Positions 26,748-34,715 of a stretch of 64,000 nucleotides of DNA are shown here, piece after piece; position 1 is the first letter of the stretch, and every line of letters starts with the position of its first letter. The stretch spans positions 310,001 through 374,000 of the forward strand of contig NZ_CP031223.1 in NCBI RefSeq assembly GCF_008973485.1. The letters are read 5' to 3'. The position numbers and the translations under genes are program-made. The notes beneath the pieces are model-generated. The model was not told the origin of the DNA, searched no databases, and worked only from the letters and a program-made list of their open reading frames with translations. The stretch comes from Psychrobacillus glaciei (lineage in GTDB: Bacteria; Bacillota; Bacilli; Bacillales_A; Planococcaceae).

Positions 26748-28115
26748 TTACGAACGTGAGTGAACTTTATCTCCTTGAATCCACACTTCGCGAATATTTT
26801 CTGGTCGAACAAGATACATTATTTTTTGGAAGACATCGTTTACGTCTTCATGCTCGTTAAAAATAGGTAGTTTTGCAGATACGATTTTGGTATCGATAAT
26901 TTGTACATCCCAAGCATAGCTTTCTGCTAGACGGCCGATTGGTAAGCTTAAACTTTCACCCCCACCGGCAGTCGCGAAATAGAATGCTTCATTTATCGTG
27001 ATCCGTGATGCTGGCACGCCACGTTCTTCAGCGGGAAGAGTCGGATTAACACCATCCTCTAACATTCTTGAAGACATCACAGCTTGTCTTGCATTATCGA
27101 AAAGACTAGGTGAAAAGCCACCAGAAATATCAGAGCCTAAGCCAATCTCAACACCTTTGGAATGCAAATGAGCAATAGGAATAACGCTATTGGCAAAGTA
27201 AGCATTGGAAATTGGACAATGGGCAACGGCGGTTCCCGTTTCGGCAAATAAATCTGCATCGTCTTCATCTAAGAAATTACAATGCGCCATTACGGATTTA
27301 TCGCGTAATAGACCAAAATCATTCAATGCAAAGGCATCGTTCTTTTGTAAGCGTTCTTGGACATAACTATGTGCCCAGTCACTTTCACTACAGTGCGATT
27401 GAACATACGTATCGTATTTAGCAGCAAGTTCTCCTAAACCTTTTAGACCTTCTTCCGTACAGCTTGGAATAAAGCGAGGAGTGACTACTGGGTATACCCC
27501 TTGTTTAGTTGATTTTGCTAATTCTTTGACAGCTAAAATAAATTCTTCCGTATCAGCTAATGCAGTTTGAGTATCTGCATCCCGATAAAATGTTGGATTT
27601 TGTTCAGGGTCATCCATTACAACTTTTCCAACTAGGCCGCGTTGTCCTTTTTCTGCACAGATTTCAGCTAGTAACAAACTTGCTTCTTTATGGACAGTTG
27701 CAAAATAAAGCGCCGTCGTAGTTCCGTTTGCGAGCAAAGTACTTACTACGTCTTCGTAGACATTTTTTGCAAAAGCTAAATCTGAAAACTTAGACTCAAG
27801 TGGGAATGTATATGTATTTAACCAGTCATAAAGTGGGATATCTAACGCAGTACCGGATTGAGCCCATTGCGGCGCGTGTACGTGCAAATCCACGAAGCCT
27901 GGTAAGAAATATTGACCTTCAGCTAAACGATGAAAATTTTCTTTTCCTTGATAAACGTCTAGTAAGTCTTGAAAGACTGTATCTTCTGGAGCTACTATTT
28001 TTTCAATCATACCTTTGCTATTAATGCAGAATAAGTAATCGTTTAGAATTTCTACTTCTTTTGGTGATTTACTTGTAAAAGCAGTCCCTTGAAAAATTTG
28101 TGCATATTCTCTCAT
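26748..28115 (-). CDS. guaD: Guanine deaminase (amidohydrolase family)
   Basis: Deaminates guanine to xanthine, releasing ammonia. It is an amidohydrolase-fold enzyme of 455 aa, the eukaryote-like class and not the small cytidine-deaminase-like GuaD of B. subtilis. Metal and substrate motifs are intact: FVDLHVHAPQW (near residue 80), QSHCSES, MAHCNFL and GLGSDISGG. It is cotranscribed with the purine permease as a purine salvage pair. AAGGCGGAG precedes the ATG. A PurBox-like sequence lies between the promoter region and the ribosome-binding site. Confidence 0.92.
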   Translation of the reverse strand: MREYAQIFQGTAFTSKSPKEVEILNDYLFCINSKGMIEKIVAPEDTVFQDLLDVYQGKENFHRLAEGQYFLPGFVDLHVHAPQWAQSGTALDIPLYDWLNTYTFPLESKFSDLAFAKNVYEDVVSTLLANGTTTALYFATVHKEASLLLAEICAEKGQRGLVGKVVMDDPEQNPTFYRDADTQTALADTEEFILAVKELAKSTKQGVYPVVTPRFIPSCTEEGLKGLGELAAKYDTYVQSHCSESDWAHSYVQERLQKNDAFALNDFGLLRDKSVMAHCNFLDEDDADLFAETGTAVAHCPISNAYFANSVIPIAHLHSKGVEIGLGSDISGGFSPSLFDNARQAVMSSRMLEDGVNPTLPAEERGVPASRITINEAFYFATAGGGESLSLPIGRLAESYAWDVQIIDTKIVSAKLPIFNEHEDVNDVFQKIMYLVRPENIREVWIQGDKVHSRS

Positions 28116-28127
28116 AAACTCCGCCTT

Positions 28128-28140
28128 AATGTTCGTATTT
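28128..28140 (-). promoter_or_regulatory. PurBox-like sequence before guanine deaminase
   Basis: On the minus strand AAATACGAACATT matches the PurR box AWWWCCGAACWWT at 12 of 13 positions. PurR normally uses two inverted boxes about 16-17 bases apart; I find no good partner at that distance, so the call is weak. Confidence 0.35.
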
Positions 28141-28448
28141 TGAAATCATATTTGCTATTATAGAGCAAAATAAATATAGAGTATAGATAATAAGCGAATA
28201 ATTTTTGAATTATATTTTATAATGTTTGTGTTTTGTAATATTTTTAGAAAATACTTGAATTAATTGAAGGTAATTATAACTTAATTATTATAATTATTAG
28301 ATTATTATTCTTTTTATGGTCCTTTTTAGGTATAATTTAAATTAATTTATAGAAATTAGGTAATTTTGAGGGATTGAATGTTACTTCGATTTGCAAAGCG
28401 AAACGCTAGCTGAAGAATATGATTGAGACTGAATTAGGAGTGAATCAA
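28141..28448. other. AT-rich divergent promoter region
   Basis: Very AT-rich DNA between divergent guaD and the histidine phosphatase gene. It contains a near-perfect 18-bp palindrome, TTCGATTTGCAAAGCGAA (28385-28402), close to the phosphatase start. No gene is seen. Confidence 0.4.
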
Positions 28449-29048
28449 TTGGGATTACTTATAATTAGACATGGACAATCGGAAGCGGATTTACTAGGGG
28501 TACACGAAGGTAGAGCGGATTTTCCTTTAACAGAGCTTGGAGAGCAGCAAGCAAAAAGGCTGTCTGATTATGTATCTACAAATTTTTCGCCTGACATTAT
28601 TTTAGCAAGTCCGTTGAAAAGAGCGAAAAGAACGGCTGTCATTTTAAAAGAAGCAATCGGATGTGAATTAATTGTAGAAAGTGACTTAATGGAATTTAAT
28701 AATGGTGTTCTTGCGGGGCTTTCCAGAGAAGAGGCGGCTGTTAAATATCCATTACCCCCAAATGGGAGACCAGCTCATATACCAATTGAAAATGGCGAGT
28801 CAGACTTGGAATTTCGTTTTCGAGCAGAAAGGATTTTTCATAAAGTTATTTTTGACTACAGAGATTATCAAAGAGTGGCGATTGTCTCTCATGGCGGTTT
28901 AATCTCACATTTGCTTAAAGCATTTCTTCGTCAACCGAATGCCAGTGATTTTGCATTTGCTACAGGTGATACTGGTATTCATTTATTGGAGATAAAAGAG
29001 AATGTGAGCGTTATAAGGTTTCTGAATAGACAGGAACACTTAAACTAA
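28449..29048 (+). CDS. Histidine phosphatase (phosphoglycerate mutase-like) protein
   Basis: About 200 aa. The catalytic RHGQSEAD motif is at the very N-terminus (LIIRHGQS), the second Arg block ASPLKRAKRTA near residue 55, and the second catalytic His in VSHGGLISHLL near residue 150. ATG 28419 and GTG 28440 are in frame, but TTAGGAG points to TTG 28449, which places the RHG motif at the usual distance. The substrate is unknown: the family includes phosphoglycerate mutases and broad-specificity phosphatases. It is monocistronic. Confidence 0.85.
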   Translation: MGLLIIRHGQSEADLLGVHEGRADFPLTELGEQQAKRLSDYVSTNFSPDIILASPLKRAKRTAVILKEAIGCELIVESDLMEFNNGVLAGLSREEAAVKYPLPPNGRPAHIPIENGESDLEFRFRAERIFHKVIFDYRDYQRVAIVSHGGLISHLLKAFLRQPNASDFAFATGDTGIHLLEIKENVSVIRFLNRQEHLN

Positions 29049-29074
29049 AAAAAGGGGTGTAAGTTATTTATTTA

Positions 29075-29370
29075 CTACGTGAGTTAATTTCATAAATAGC
29101 ATTAAATTATTTAAACACGAACAATTCTTAATTTCTTAATTGATTAGAACGACAGGCGGCGACTCCAGCGGGATGAGTGAGACAGATGCGACATTACAAA
29201 CGACGCGAATGCGGCGGTGATGGCTCATCTCTCACGCCGTGGAAAGCGTTTGCCTATAGCGGAAATCATGCTGATTTATGAAGAGTATATTATAAATATT
29301 CTCACATTTCACTTTAATATTGTTCGTGTTATTTGCTCTAAATTGGAATTATGAAGTTGATTCACGTACT
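29075..29370. repeat. MITE-like element with ~55-bp terminal inverted repeats and GC-rich core
   Basis: Left end TACGTGAGTTAATTTCATAA and the reverse complement of the right end GTACGTGAATCAACTTCATA align with few mismatches. The match continues inward through AACACGAACAAT on both arms. Between them is the GC-rich core (about 29150-29268: AGGCGGCGACTCC...GCGTTTGCC..TAGCGGAAATCA), also found four more times in the window. It has no coding capacity, as expected of a non-autonomous mobile element. A related copy is at 49184-49392. Confidence 0.7.
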
Positions 29371-29550
29371 TAGTGCATGTAAATGCCTTTGAAAAGCCTA
29401 TAATTTATTCCATTAATGAAAATATTACAATTGTATCAATGTGTCGAACTTTGTCATTTAATTGATATCTTCTTCACACGAATCTGCAATAGTCCTGTCA
29501 TCTTTGGATGGTAAACTAGTTTTGTTAGTGAAAAGGAGGAAATTCATCTT

Positions 29551-30351
29551 ATGAAAAAACACATTATTGCACTAACAGCAATGGTAACACTATCAGTAGG
29601 AGTGGTGGGACAAGCTTCCGCAGCAACTGTTCATACGGTAGAAAAAGGAGATACACTTTGGGCTATTTCGAAAGAAACAAATGTAAGTGTACAAGATTTG
29701 CAAGAATGGAACGGACTTGATACAACAGTTATATATCCATCTCAACAGTTAAAGGTAGAAGAAACCACTGATACATATAAAGTTGTCTTAGGAGATACAC
29801 TTTTTGATATTGCGAAAGAACATAATTTATCTGTCGATGATTTAATGGATAGCAATCACCTTACAAGTGATTTAATCTTTCCAGGAGATGAATTAGTCTT
29901 TGAAGGCACAAAAACAAGTCAGCCTAAAAAAAGTGTAGTTTCCGTACCTACGACTCATCAATCTGATACAACTAAACCAGCGATACAACCAGTGGTAAAG
30001 CCAGTGGCTAAGCCAGTTGCACAACCTGTGACAAAAACTGCTGTTCAATCTAAGTCAATAGCAAAAGAGATAACTGTTTCTTCAACAGCGTATACAGCAT
30101 CTTGTGTAGGATGTTCGGGAGTAACATCAACAGGTATAGATTTACATGCAAATCCGAACAAAAAAGTCATTTCTGTAGATCCGACTGTCATTCCACTAGG
30201 TTCAAAAGTCTGGGTAGAAGGCTATGGGGAAGCGATTGCCGGAGATACGGGTGGATCAATTAAAGGAAATAAAATTGATATTTTCTTTCCAACAAAAGAA
30301 TCAGCGCTCAATTGGGGCCGCAAAACGGTTAAAGTAAAAGTTTTAAATTAG
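29551..30351 (+). CDS. Secreted LysM and 3D-domain cell-wall protein, YocH-like
   Basis: 266 aa. A cleavable signal peptide ends around GQASA-A (residue 25). Two LysM peptidoglycan-binding repeats follow (HTVEKGDTLWAIS near 30; YKVVLGDTLFDIA near 78), then a Lys/Pro/Val-rich linker (PVVKPVAKPVAQPV) and a C-terminal 3D domain with STAYTASC, the Asp triad (SVDPTVIPLG, AGDTGGSIKG, IDIFF). This is the layout of YocH-type muralytic proteins. The start has AAAGGAGG. A terminator follows. WalR control is typical for relatives; a half-match TGTAAA lies upstream, too weak to call. Confidence 0.92.
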   Translation: MKKHIIALTAMVTLSVGVVGQASAATVHTVEKGDTLWAISKETNVSVQDLQEWNGLDTTVIYPSQQLKVEETTDTYKVVLGDTLFDIAKEHNLSVDDLMDSNHLTSDLIFPGDELVFEGTKTSQPKKSVVSVPTTHQSDTTKPAIQPVVKPVAKPVAQPVTKTAVQSKSIAKEITVSSTAYTASCVGCSGVTSTGIDLHANPNKKVISVDPTVIPLGSKVWVEGYGEAIAGDTGGSIKGNKIDIFFPTKESALNWGRKTVKVKVLN

Positions 30352-30375
30352 AAATCAAGAAAAAATATACTATAT

Positions 30376-30424
30376 AACATGCTCTAATAACAAGAATCAT
30401 TTGTTTTAGAGCATGTTATTTTTG
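30376..30424 (+). terminator. Intrinsic terminator after the LysM-3D gene
   Basis: AACATGCTCTAA and TTAGAGCATGTT, a perfect 12-bp stem, followed by ATTTTTG. Confidence 0.85.
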
Positions 30425-30439
30425 TGGAGTAAAATATAG

Positions 30440-30451
30440 GGACATATGTCC
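30440..30451. promoter_or_regulatory. 12-bp perfect palindrome before the YdcZ-Crp operon
   Basis: GGACATATGTCC lies 63 bases upstream of the first YdcZ start. It is a candidate operator for the Crp/Fnr-type regulator encoded in the same operon. It does not match canonical Crp or Fnr boxes. Confidence 0.35.
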
Positions 30452-30513
30452 TTTCCAAAATGGATGAATCTATCTTTAAATAGAGATAACAAGTCGAATG
30501 GGGGAAATGCAAA

Positions 30514-30939
30514 ATGAAAGGGATCTTTTTCGCGTTATTAGGTGGTGCATTTATTACTTTGCAAGGTGTTGCTAATGCCCGAATTAGTCAAGATATTGGT
30601 ACGTGGCAGACGGCAGCGATTACACAATTTACTGGGTTTGTGTTAGCTTTGTTCATCGTGTTGTTCGTACGTGATGGCAAATGGCAAATGTTAAAGCAAG
30701 TGAAACCGTTATATTTAACTGGTGGGGCCATGGCTGCAGTTATTATTTTTAGTAATATTACAGCTATTCATCAAATTGGCGTTACGCTTACTATATCTGC
30801 AGTTTTAATTGCCCAATTAAGTTTGACGTTTGTCATTGATATTAATGGTTGGTTTGGTGTAGGTAAGCAGCAGATGAAATTACCTCAGTTTATTGGTATG
30901 GGAATGATGGTAGCTGGTGTTGTGATGTTAGGACTTTGA
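30514..30939 (+). CDS. Small DMT-family transporter, YdcZ/DUF606
   Basis: 141 aa with five predicted membrane segments. The family motif is at the N-terminus (LLGGAFITLQGVANARIS), which resembles half of an EamA transporter. Proteins of this size work as pairs; a second YdcZ-type gene is two cistrons downstream with a Crp/Fnr regulator between. GGGGGAAA precedes the ATG. The substrate is unknown. Confidence 0.85.
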   Translation: MKGIFFALLGGAFITLQGVANARISQDIGTWQTAAITQFTGFVLALFIVLFVRDGKWQMLKQVKPLYLTGGAMAAVIIFSNITAIHQIGVTLTISAVLIAQLSLTFVIDINGWFGVGKQQMKLPQFIGMGMMVAGVVMLGL

Positions 30940-30964
30940 ATGGCTAGCGGGGAGGCGAAAAACC

Positions 30965-31663
30965 ATGAAGCAAATGAAAGATCGTGAGCAACTCAATTAT
31001 TATTTATATTCTCATCAAATAGCATCTGTATTTAACGAAGAGTTAATGCCCTACTTGTCGTTATATAATTTTGATCAAGGAGAAATTATTTGTGAACAGG
31101 GAGAACCCCAGAGTCATCTATATATCCTTGTGAAAGGGAAGATAAAAATTTTTATGACCTCTTCCGAAGGGCATAAGCTAATTATTGCTTTTAAATCCCC
31201 GCTTGAAATAGTGGGGGATATTGAATTCATACAAAATATTGAGTTGATCAATACGGTTGAAGCTGTCACGCCAGTTTGTATGATTGGGATCCATTACGAT
31301 TGGTTAAAAAAGTATGGAATGGACTATCCTCCTCTCCTGCAATTTTTACTTAAGGTCATTACAAGGAAATTTCGTATTAAGGATAATTCTTTTAGTTTTA
31401 ACATGATGTATCCAGTAGAGGTACGTTTAGCAAGTTATTTAATGTCCATATCTTTTGATGAATCGAATACTAATTTTAAAGGTCGGCTCCCTATAAAAGA
31501 TTTGAAAGATGCAGCTGGTCTTATCGGAACTAGCTATCGACATCTAAATCGAGTCATTAATCAGTTATGCGCAGATGGATTAATTGAACGTAATAAAGAG
31601 TTTATCAACGTAAAAGATCGCGATGGGTTAAGTGTTCTTGCTAACCACAATATTTATGAATGA
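30965..31663 (+). CDS. Crp/Fnr-family transcriptional regulator, YeiL-like
   Basis: 232 aa. The N-terminal cyclic-nucleotide-binding-like barrel has EIICEQGEPQSHLYILVKGK (residues ~42-61) and a late beta-roll. The C-terminal winged helix is near residues 165-215 (DLKDAAGLIGTSYRHLNRVI is the recognition helix region). It has no Fnr-type N-terminal Cys cluster, so it is not a classical oxygen sensor. It lies between two YdcZ transporter halves and probably controls them. The ligand is unknown. Confidence 0.85.
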   Translation: MKQMKDREQLNYYLYSHQIASVFNEELMPYLSLYNFDQGEIICEQGEPQSHLYILVKGKIKIFMTSSEGHKLIIAFKSPLEIVGDIEFIQNIELINTVEAVTPVCMIGIHYDWLKKYGMDYPPLLQFLLKVITRKFRIKDNSFSFNMMYPVEVRLASYLMSISFDESNTNFKGRLPIKDLKDAAGLIGTSYRHLNRVINQLCADGLIERNKEFINVKDRDGLSVLANHNIYE

Positions 31664-31680
31664 ATCGAGGAGCTGAGCAG

Positions 31681-32136
31681 ATGTTTGTAGGATTAGTAAT
31701 AGCACTAATTGGAGGCTTTTTCTTAAGCTTGCAAAATATATTTAATACCAAAGTGAATGAAAAAACGGGTTCTTGGACAGCGACAACCTTGATATTAGGA
31801 ATGGGGTTTTTTGCTTCGCTTCTCATTGGTTTCATTATAGAAGGTGAACGTATGTGGATGTTGGATAATATGAAAAATTGGTATTGGTTTAGTGGGATTA
31901 TTGGAGTGGGTGTCGTAATCTGCGTGATTCAAAGTATCAAATTACTTGGTCCAACATATGCGATTGCCATTGTACTTACATCGCAGCTTTGCTTTGCACT
32001 ACTCTGGGATTCATTAGGCTGGTTAGGGTTAGAAAAAATACCTTTTACGTTTCAACAGTTATTAGGAGTATTGATTATTATCGGTGGAATAATCCTTTTT
32101 AAACTCGGTGGTAAAGAAGTAGTAGCGGAGAACTAA
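31681..32136 (+). CDS. Small DMT-family transporter, YdcZ/DUF606 (second half)
   Basis: 151 aa, five predicted membrane helices, with the YdcZ motif GGFFLSLQNIFNTKV at the N-terminus. The start is ATG 31681 behind GAGGAG; the earlier in-frame ATG 31660 overlaps the regulator's stop. It probably forms a heterodimer with the YdcZ protein at 30514. In this pair the two differ in sequence, as expected for opposite-topology halves. Confidence 0.85.
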   Translation: MFVGLVIALIGGFFLSLQNIFNTKVNEKTGSWTATTLILGMGFFASLLIGFIIEGERMWMLDNMKNWYWFSGIIGVGVVICVIQSIKLLGPTYAIAIVLTSQLCFALLWDSLGWLGLEKIPFTFQQLLGVLIIIGGIILFKLGGKEVVAEN

Positions 32137-32210
32137 ATATATTGCAACAACTTCCCTGAATAAAAAGCATAGTATGTTAGTATGCACAACATTATGGAAG
32201 GGGAGATTCT

Positions 32211-32861
32211 ATGTATTATTCAAACGTTCATCATCCTTCATTACCTCCTATGCGAGTTATTACGGTGACTGGAAATGGCAAGATTTCCGTTCAACCAAAC
32301 TATGTTCAAATTCAAATAGAAGTGATTACGGAGGGTAAAGATGTTAGTATAGCTCAGCAGGAAAATGCAAACATCATGAATCGCGTAATCCAATCCATTT
32401 TGGCACTTAGTATTCCAAAAGAGGATATACAAACTGCAGCATATAATGTATTTCCAAACTATGACTATATAGAAGGAAAACAAGTCTTGCGCGGATATGA
32501 AGTAACAAATGCGATTAATGTAAAACTAAAAGATACTAGTCAAATTGGAACTGTCATTGATACAGCCGTACAAAATGGTGCAAATCGCATTTCAGGTATT
32601 CAGTTTAAAATGGAAAATGCCGATTCTTCTTATCAACAAGCTCTTCGTTTAGCCCTTCAAAATGCACAAATGAAAGCAAAAACAATCGCTGATACTATGA
32701 AATTACCATTACATCCACAACCGATAGAAATTGTAGAAGTGAATGAGGCGGCGGGCCCTGTACTATTTAAATCAGTTGCCATGTCTGAATCAGCAAATAC
32801 GCCAATTGAACAAGGACAAATAACAATTAGTGCAGCTGTTCGGGTTAAATTTCAATACTAA
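32211..32861 (+). CDS. SIMPL-domain (DUF541) protein
   Basis: 216 aa. The SIMPL/YggE domain begins at once (VITVTGNGKISVQPNYVQI near residue 16), with GYEVTNAINVKL near residue 100 and the repeat-like ALRLALQNAQMKAKTIA near 145. Unlike Gram-negative YggE it lacks a signal peptide, so it is probably cytoplasmic. The function of the family is not established; oxidative-stress links exist in Gram-negatives. It has a GGGGAG ribosome-binding site and a terminator, hence monocistronic. Confidence 0.85.
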   Translation: MYYSNVHHPSLPPMRVITVTGNGKISVQPNYVQIQIEVITEGKDVSIAQQENANIMNRVIQSILALSIPKEDIQTAAYNVFPNYDYIEGKQVLRGYEVTNAINVKLKDTSQIGTVIDTAVQNGANRISGIQFKMENADSSYQQALRLALQNAQMKAKTIADTMKLPLHPQPIEIVEVNEAAGPVLFKSVAMSESANTPIEQGQITISAAVRVKFQY

Positions 32862-32904
32862 TTTATAGTAGGGAACTCTAGTAAGAGAAGTTTTAATAAA
32901 ATTA

Positions 32905-32950
32905 GGAAGCAGGTTGTTCATTTTAATTGAACACCCTGCCTTCTTTATTT
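32905..32950 (+). terminator. Intrinsic terminator after the SIMPL gene
   Basis: GAAGCAGG(T)TGTTCA and TGAACACCCTGCCTTC form a stem with small mismatches, followed by a T-rich run. Confidence 0.7.
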
Positions 32951-33005
32951 TGTTATAAACAGTTTCAATTGTTAGCTTTTTTGTGGTTTCATTATTGGAG
33001 TTTAA

Positions 33006-33638
33006 TTATTCTTCTTGCTGGTTTGATTCATTTTCAAGATAGTTGTCTTGTGTTATAGAAATATCAACTAGAGGGACTTTTTGTATGTTAAGCATCTCCA
33101 AGAAATTACTAAAAAATCTTTCCTGCTCCTCTTTTTGTAGCTTTATATTGTTCAAAATTGTTTTATTCATTTGCTCCAAAGAGTTGTATTTCTCCATGGA
33201 ATCTTTCATATATCTGCTTTGATTAATAGAAGAGTTATTTAAAAAATTCTTTTGTCTAACAATCCTTCGATGCAAGATATTTATTACTTCCCCTTGTTTC
33301 CTCGATTGTTCCATTATCCTTTTATTAGAGTCAGTTAGTTTTTCTATATGGAAGGTGGATTTTTTTGTGGTTTGAGCGGTTCCTATTACCATATTTCTGA
33401 GATTTAAATAATTTTGCCTTTGGATTCTTTTTTGTTCGTCTATTGCTATTTCTTGATCTTGTACCTTATCTAATATTGTTTGACATAAGTCCCTCAAGTG
33501 AGAAGATTGTTCCATATAATGCAGGTTGAAGGATTTTTGTTCTTCTAAGAGTTCTACATAAGGACTAGTTACAGCATGGCTTCGATTATTGTTCATTGCA
33601 AGGTTTGTGGAAAATAAATGTACCTTCGATTCTTTCAT
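33006..33638 (-). CDS. Coiled-coil protein of unknown function
   Basis: 210 aa, mostly long helices with heptad character (e.g. VQDQEIAIDEQKRIQRQ near residue 60), Gln/Asn-rich, with no signal peptide or membrane segment. The frame can be extended to 33740, but AAAAAGGAGT sits 8 bases before ATG 33638, which is taken. It stands alone, convergent with the SIMPL gene. It resembles filament- or scaffold-like proteins only in composition. I do not recognise a family. Confidence 0.6.
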   Translation of the reverse strand: MKESKVHLFSTNLAMNNNRSHAVTSPYVELLEEQKSFNLHYMEQSSHLRDLCQTILDKVQDQEIAIDEQKRIQRQNYLNLRNMVIGTAQTTKKSTFHIEKLTDSNKRIMEQSRKQGEVINILHRRIVRQKNFLNNSSINQSRYMKDSMEKYNSLEQMNKTILNNIKLQKEEQERFFSNFLEMLNIQKVPLVDISITQDNYLENESNQQEE

Positions 33639-33740
33639 TTCTACATACTCCTTTTTATAGCAGATGATCGTCATTCTATATTTTATGAACCTAATCGCTA
33701 ATTGTGAAGAAATCTGCGGATTCAATAAGCAGTATTTCAA

Positions 33741-34043
33741 ATTCCTTTAGATTGTAAAAGTTAGAAAACGGTATTTTTAAAAATAAAAATAATTATTAAA
33801 TAGCGAGTAGAAAAATCGAGTCTGGAAAAAGACACTTTCTTTCCGCTGACGAACCACCCGAATGTATGACGTCATTCAAGTGTTAAAGACAAAATAGTAA
33901 AAGGTGTCGCGTTCTGAAACAATTACATATTGTTTCGAAACATGACACCTTGGTTTTATAGATAATTGTATGCTTTTTTACTTAGTGACAGGCCAGTTGC
34001 AACGCCTGTTCTCCTAGAGTATTTTCCTCCTATACGAGAATGA
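33741..34043. other. Gene-free stretch with a long hairpin
   Basis: Contains a long interrupted hairpin at 33901-33951 (AAGGTGTC ... GACACCTT outer arms; TGAAACAAT/ATTGTTTC inner arms) followed by GGTTTT, and the palindrome-containing AATGTATGACGTCATTC near 33861. No gene is seen. It may be a divergent relative of the structured repeats that follow. Confidence 0.4.
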
Positions 34044-34160
34044 GCCACAAGAAATATCCCAGTAATAGTGAACCAATGTTTCGTCCGAAGCATTCAGGAA
34101 ATAGAGAAGACAAGAAGCACTTAAAGCAGGCTTGCACTTTTCTTGAAAAATAAGAAAGTA
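34044..34160 (+). repeat. Structured repeat, partial copy (hairpin deleted)
   Basis: GCCACAAGA is followed after a few bases by AGTAATAGTG, so the conserved outer arms of the repeat are present but the central hairpin is missing. The right part (CCAATGTTTCGTCCGAAG...GCACTTTTCTTG) matches the complete copies. Confidence 0.65.
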
Positions 34161-34184
34161 TATAACTTTTATGCTGTGAACAGG

Positions 34185-34296
34185 TTGATTTCCGCTACAG
34201 GCGGAGCTTGCAAGTCGGATAAGCATCAAGCAGCTTCCTTCGAAACGTGCGAGTTCTGGGTCTTGATTTGATTGCATATCCTAGGAGTCGCCGAAG
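34185..34296 (-). repeat. GC-rich intergenic repeat core, minus orientation
   Basis: On the minus strand it begins TCGGCGACTCCTAGG and ends GCTCCGCCTGTAGCGGAAATC, the same ends as the other cores (29150, 49203, 52825, 53228). The middle has diverged. It abuts a partial structured repeat. Confidence 0.6.
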
Positions 34297-34393
34297 TCTG
34301 CACCAATCAACAGTGCAATTAAGAAAGGCAATATGCTTCGTAGAAATAATGAACTAGTACTTTCCATTGTTTATCTATAGGGCTAATGGAACC

Positions 34394-34706
34394 TGAAAAA
34401 ATAGATAGCATTCTTTGATAAAGAAGTGCTGAGCGGACGAAATTGACTCTTCGTCTGCTTTTAAAAGAATGGTTAAGTATCTAATCTCTCATTAACCAAA
34501 CCAAATGCACCATGTCATTAAATATTTCAAGAGGGCGAAGGACTAACATCCGCCACAAGATTACCGAAAAAATGGATCGTGAAGTGACGCAGTCACTTCA
34601 CGATCCACAAAAAATCCATCGGTAATAGTGTAGCTAATGTTTCGTCCAAAGTATTCAGGAAATAGAGAAGACAAGGTGCACTTAAAGAGCGCTTGCACTT
34701 TTCTTA
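34394..34706 (+). repeat. ~310-bp structured repeat, complete copy A
   Basis: Ordered parts: AATAGATAGCAT; stem 1 GCGGACGAA...TTCGTCTGC (34433-34458); ACATCCGCCACAAGATTACCG as left arm of an outer stem; central hairpin TGGATCGTGAAGTGAC-GCA-GTCACTTCACGATCCA (34573-34607); right arm CGGTAATAGTGTAGC; then ATGTTTCGTCCAAAG and a CTTAAAG..GCACTTTTCTTA end. Copies B and C have the same order. Function unknown. Confidence 0.8.
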
Positions 34707-34715
34707 TGACAAATC

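Noticed and set aside
28128-28200. Paired PurR boxes before guaD
   Set aside because: The second candidate (CGAATAA near 28195) lies far outside the usual 16-17-base spacing and matches poorly, so only one weak box is listed.
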